Of a DNA stretch of 7,348 nt, positions 5,841-7,348 are shown in pieces. Each line of letters begins with the position of its first letter. Position 1 is the stretch's first letter. The position numbers were made by a program, and so were the translations under genes. The stretch spans positions 1 to 7,348 of the forward strand of contig JAHFLG010000051.1 of NCBI GenBank assembly GCA_023244975.1, given 5' to 3'. The notes beneath the pieces were generated by a model. It searched no databases. It was not told where the DNA came from and saw only the letters and a program-made list of their open reading frames with translations. Source of the stretch: Candidatus Harrisonbacteria bacterium. GTDB lineage: Bacteria > Patescibacteriota > Minisyncoccia > UBA6257 > 1-14-0-10-44-23.

Positions 5841-6995
5841 CTATCTTATTTCGGCTCCGAACTGTTTTTTGGTTTCAGATTCAATTTTCTGCTGGAGCGG
5901 ATCAATTTCTTCAGTTTTGAGCGTCTTGTCAACGCTGCGATAGATGATGCGGTAGGTGTAGCTCATCTTGTCAGCACCGAATTTCTGGTCATTTTCATAT
6001 TTGTCGAGTAGTGTCACCTCTTCCACTAGGTCACCACCGATGTCGCGAATCAGGTCAAAGTAGTTGTTCGGTACAAATGTTTTCGGTACGACAAAGGAGA
6101 TGTCGCGGAGTATTTTCGGATACTTACTGACCTCTTTATACACGGTTCCGAGTTTGAGTTGTTTTTTTACCCGTTCATCGTTTGACCAGAGCAGACGGAT
6201 ATCCGGCAGCTGCATGCCGACCATCGCGAGTCGCTCAAGGCCGAAGCCAAACGCCCAGCCGGTATAATTCTCTACGCCGAAATTTTTGAGTACGCTCTCA
6301 CGCGGTACGCCGCAGCCGAGCATCTCGATCCAGGTGCCGTCTTTTTCAATTTCCATTTCCATCGACGGGTCGGTATATGGGAAGTTATCGTTATTGAAGC
6401 GGTTTTTAACATCGATTCCGAACAGGTTATGCGAGATATCGGTGAGCACTCGTTTGAGCTCTTCCCGCCACTGTAGTCCAATCGCCGCCTTGTCAGCGCC
6501 GCTCATTGGAGCGAACCAGACGCCTCCGAACTGGTGGAAGACGTTCATGTGGCGATTGTCTATCTCGTCTTTTCTATATACTTTGCCGTAGCAGATAGTG
6601 CCAAATGATTCTCCCCTTTTTACTTTTGCCTGAATCTCGGGAAGCGTCAGGTAGTAGTACCACATGACGGTGTCATGAGTACGCAAAATATTCTCCTCAT
6701 TGACATAGTAGGTGTCGCTCTTAGAGCGCGCCGGGTGACCCGCTGGCATGTTGAAGAGATCAAAGGTGATGCGTGCGGGTACGATTTCCGGAATCTTAAT
6801 GATGTCGAGACCCTCTAGGCTTTTCGCGCTTAGGGCTTTTTGGACGATTTCATAGAGCGGACTACTCGGAGTTCGCGACAGGTCAGGCATAGCCAAAAAC
6901 CTCTTCATGCGAATAGCCTCCGCATCTGTCCGCTTCTCCAGTTCAGCCAAAGCCTGCTTCTCCTCCGGTACGTCTATGATTATTTCTTTATGCAT
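5841..6995 (-). CDS. pheS: single-chain (mitochondrial-type) phenylalanine--tRNA ligase
   Basis: This enzyme charges tRNA-Phe with phenylalanine. The 384-residue protein joins a PheS-like class II catalytic domain (about 70-275) directly to a ferredoxin-fold anticodon-binding domain (about 291-384, KYPKILRDISF...GGDLVEEVTLLDKY...YRIIYRSVDKTL). In ordinary bacteria that last domain ends the separate PheT subunit; the fused order is that of monomeric mitochondrial PheRS. Motif 1 region is AGHPARSKSDTYYV (85-98), motif 2 is GKVYRKDEIDNRH (137-149) with FHQFGG (153-158), and motif 3 is GWAFGFGLERLAM (246-258). MEMEIEKDGTWIEMLGCGV (212-230) is also characteristic. FHQFGG lacks the Glu of the usual FHQxEG. 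No PheT is present in the window. An earlier in-frame ATG at 7028 would lie inside the tRNA, so 6995 is chosen. It starts five bases after the tRNA and has no Shine-Dalgarno sequence. Confidence 0.9.
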   Translation of the reverse strand: MHKEIIIDVPEEKQALAELEKRTDAEAIRMKRFLAMPDLSRTPSSPLYEIVQKALSAKSLEGLDIIKIPEIVPARITFDLFNMPAGHPARSKSDTYYVNEENILRTHDTVMWYYYLTLPEIQAKVKRGESFGTICYGKVYRKDEIDNRHMNVFHQFGGVWFAPMSGADKAAIGLQWREELKRVLTDISHNLFGIDVKNRFNNDNFPYTDPSMEMEIEKDGTWIEMLGCGVPRESVLKNFGVENYTGWAFGFGLERLAMVGMQLPDIRLLWSNDERVKKQLKLGTVYKEVSKYPKILRDISFVVPKTFVPNNYFDLIRDIGGDLVEEVTLLDKYENDQKFGADKMSYTYRIIYRSVDKTLKTEEIDPLQQKIESETKKQFGAEIR

Positions 6996-7000
6996 ATATT

Positions 7001-7076
7001 TGGTACCAGGGGTGGGAGTCGAACCCACGATCTCAACGTTATGAATGTTGTGCTTTGACCACTAAGCTACCCTGGC
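7001..7076 (-). tRNA. tRNA with anticodon CAU (elongator Met or Ile2)
   Basis: The 76-base gene folds as a complete cloverleaf with CCA encoded. The acceptor stem is GCCAGGG/CCCTGGT, with a G1-U72 wobble. The D arm is GCTT/AAGC with GG in the loop. The anticodon stem is CAACA/CGTTG with an A-C mismatch closing the loop TTCATAA, which gives anticodon CAU. The T arm is GTGGG-TTCGACT-CCCAC, with discriminator A73. It lacks the three consecutive G-C pairs of the anticodon stem and the C1-A72 mismatch of bacterial initiator tRNA. It is therefore an elongator tRNA-Met or a lysidine-modified tRNA-Ile; identity elements visible here do not separate the two. The PheRS start codon is five bases downstream. 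Confidence 0.95.
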
Positions 7077-7084
7077 GTGTTTAA

Positions 7085-7113
7085 AATATAGCTATTTTGA
7101 GCATTTATTGCAA
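7085..7113 (-). promoter_or_regulatory. sigma70-type promoter of the tRNA-PheRS transcript
   Basis: The minus strand has TTGCAA (7113-7108, -35-like), a 17-base spacer and TATATT (7090-7085, -10-like). Eight bases separate the hexamer from the first base of the mature tRNA at 7076, so transcription is expected to start at or within about two bases of the tRNA 5' end. It is the only recognisable two-hexamer promoter in the window and probably drives the downstream PheRS gene too. Confidence 0.65.
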
Positions 7114-7177
7114 ATTTTTTTAGGCAGGAATAAGCTAATAAAAGACTGGCTCGTGTGGCCAGCGATGGAGGTGACGC
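7114..7177 (+). other. composition junction, small hairpin and strong Shine-Dalgarno sequence
   Basis: This stretch passes from AT-rich DNA typical of the window's intergenic regions (to about 7143) into GC-rich DNA. CTGGC (7146-7150) and GCCAG (7158-7162) can form a five-pair hairpin, with one extra T-G wobble. GGAGGTGA (7167-7174) is an eight-base match to the complement of the usual 16S rRNA 3' end. Its GGAGG core is six bases before the ATG at 7178. It is the only strong ribosome-binding site in the window. Confidence 0.7.
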
Positions 7178-7336
7178 ATGGAGATCAAGCAGTTGGGTCC
7201 CCCCGAACCGGAATCCAGGACTCCGGACATCATCGCACTCGATCCCGTCGACGATGACTCCGAGGAAGACGGCGAGTTCGACTACCCCATCCCGGAGGAC
7301 GGTGCCGAGGACGGTCCTTCGGAGGACGCTTCATGA
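7178..7336 (+). CDS. hypothetical 52-residue highly acidic protein
   Basis: The ORF follows a strong Shine-Dalgarno sequence and encodes 52 residues, of which 19 are Asp or Glu and only two are Lys or Arg. Eight are Pro, and there is no Cys. The acidic C-terminal half repeats an ED-G pattern (EDG at 30-32, 40-42 and 44-46, ED at 49-50). There is no signal peptide or membrane segment, and it is probably disordered. I do not recognise a family. About 75% of its codons (39 of 52) end in G or C, with many GAC, GAG, CCC and ATC codons, a usage typical of high-GC bacteria. Its TGA overlaps the next ATG as ATGA, implying translational coupling. Short acidic partners of this kind include peptide precursors, inhibitors and antitoxins, but nothing here selects among them. 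Foreign or chimeric origin is possible. Confidence 0.55.
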   Translation: MEIKQLGPPEPESRTPDIIALDPVDDDSEEDGEFDYPIPEDGAEDGPSEDAS

Positions 7337-7348
7337 GCCGCAAGAAGC
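7333..7348 (+). CDS. start of an ORF coupled to the acidic ORF, cut by window edge
   Basis: ATG at 7333 overlaps the preceding stop as ATGA, and the reading begins MSRKK before the window ends. Only five residues are visible, so no function can be given. The overlap is the main evidence that it is a real gene, coupled in translation to the acidic ORF. Confidence 0.4.

Noticed and set aside
5707..5943. Plus-strand ORF through the palindrome
   Set aside because: It overlaps the flavoprotein end, the palindrome and the antisense of PheRS, and encodes nothing recognisable.
6996..7028. Longer PheRS start at 7028
   Set aside because: Those eleven codons lie almost wholly in the tRNA T arm, acceptor stem and CCA, and encode residues unlike a PheRS N-terminus. 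ATG at 6995 is the first outside the tRNA.
7001..7076. Initiator tRNA-fMet
   Set aside because: The C1-A72 mismatch and the three consecutive G-C pairs of the anticodon stem are missing, so it is an elongator Met or Ile2 tRNA.

Overview
The window looks like a chromosomal piece from a small-genome bacterium, most likely of the Patescibacteria/CPR radiation and probably Parcubacteria-like. This is an inference from protein character: a zinc-LID adenylate kinase with GSPRT in place of GFPRT, a LysRS with divergent motifs 2 and 3, an ALG5-like glycosyltransferase and very tight gene packing. The taxonomic call is only moderately secure. Nearly all of the window is ordinary housekeeping content. 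The unusual parts are promoter architecture, one tRNA synthetase, one intergenic palindrome and the extreme right end.

Layout, following minus-strand transcription from right to left. A promoter (7085-7113) sits directly on a tRNA gene with anticodon CAU (7001-7076). Five bases after its encoded CCA begins a single-chain, mitochondrial-type phenylalanyl-tRNA synthetase (5841-6995). A 117-bp imperfect palindrome (5715-5831) fills the convergent gap between it and a plus-strand type II NADH dehydrogenase-like flavoprotein (4428-5714). Divergent from that gene runs a minus-strand block: adenylate kinase (adk), methionine aminopeptidase (map), a family 2 glycosyltransferase, greA, lysS and a cytidylyltransferase-like gene cut by the left edge. 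These genes cover nucleotide supply, N-terminal protein maturation, transcript cleavage, tRNA charging and probably cell-surface glycosylation.

The clearest unifying pattern is regulatory. adk, the glycosyltransferase gene and lysS each have the arrangement TGN + a -10 hexamer + exactly 6 bases + ATG. This places the expected transcription start on the A of the start codon, so all three are predicted leaderless mRNAs. None of the housekeeping genes with a visible start has a convincing Shine-Dalgarno sequence. The adk element is part of a perfect inverted repeat that also forms an extended -10 facing the divergent NADH dehydrogenase gene. The tRNA promoter likewise places its start at or within about two bases of the mature 5' end.

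The last roughly 200 bases are different. After an AT-rich spacer, composition turns GC-rich, a strong GGAGGTGA ribosome-binding site appears, and a 52-residue highly acidic, cysteine-free ORF (7178-7336) overlaps by ATGA the start of another ORF (MSRKK...). This is either recently acquired DNA or a chimeric contig join; the sequence alone cannot decide which. No CRISPR array, insertion sequence, rRNA or defence system is visible.
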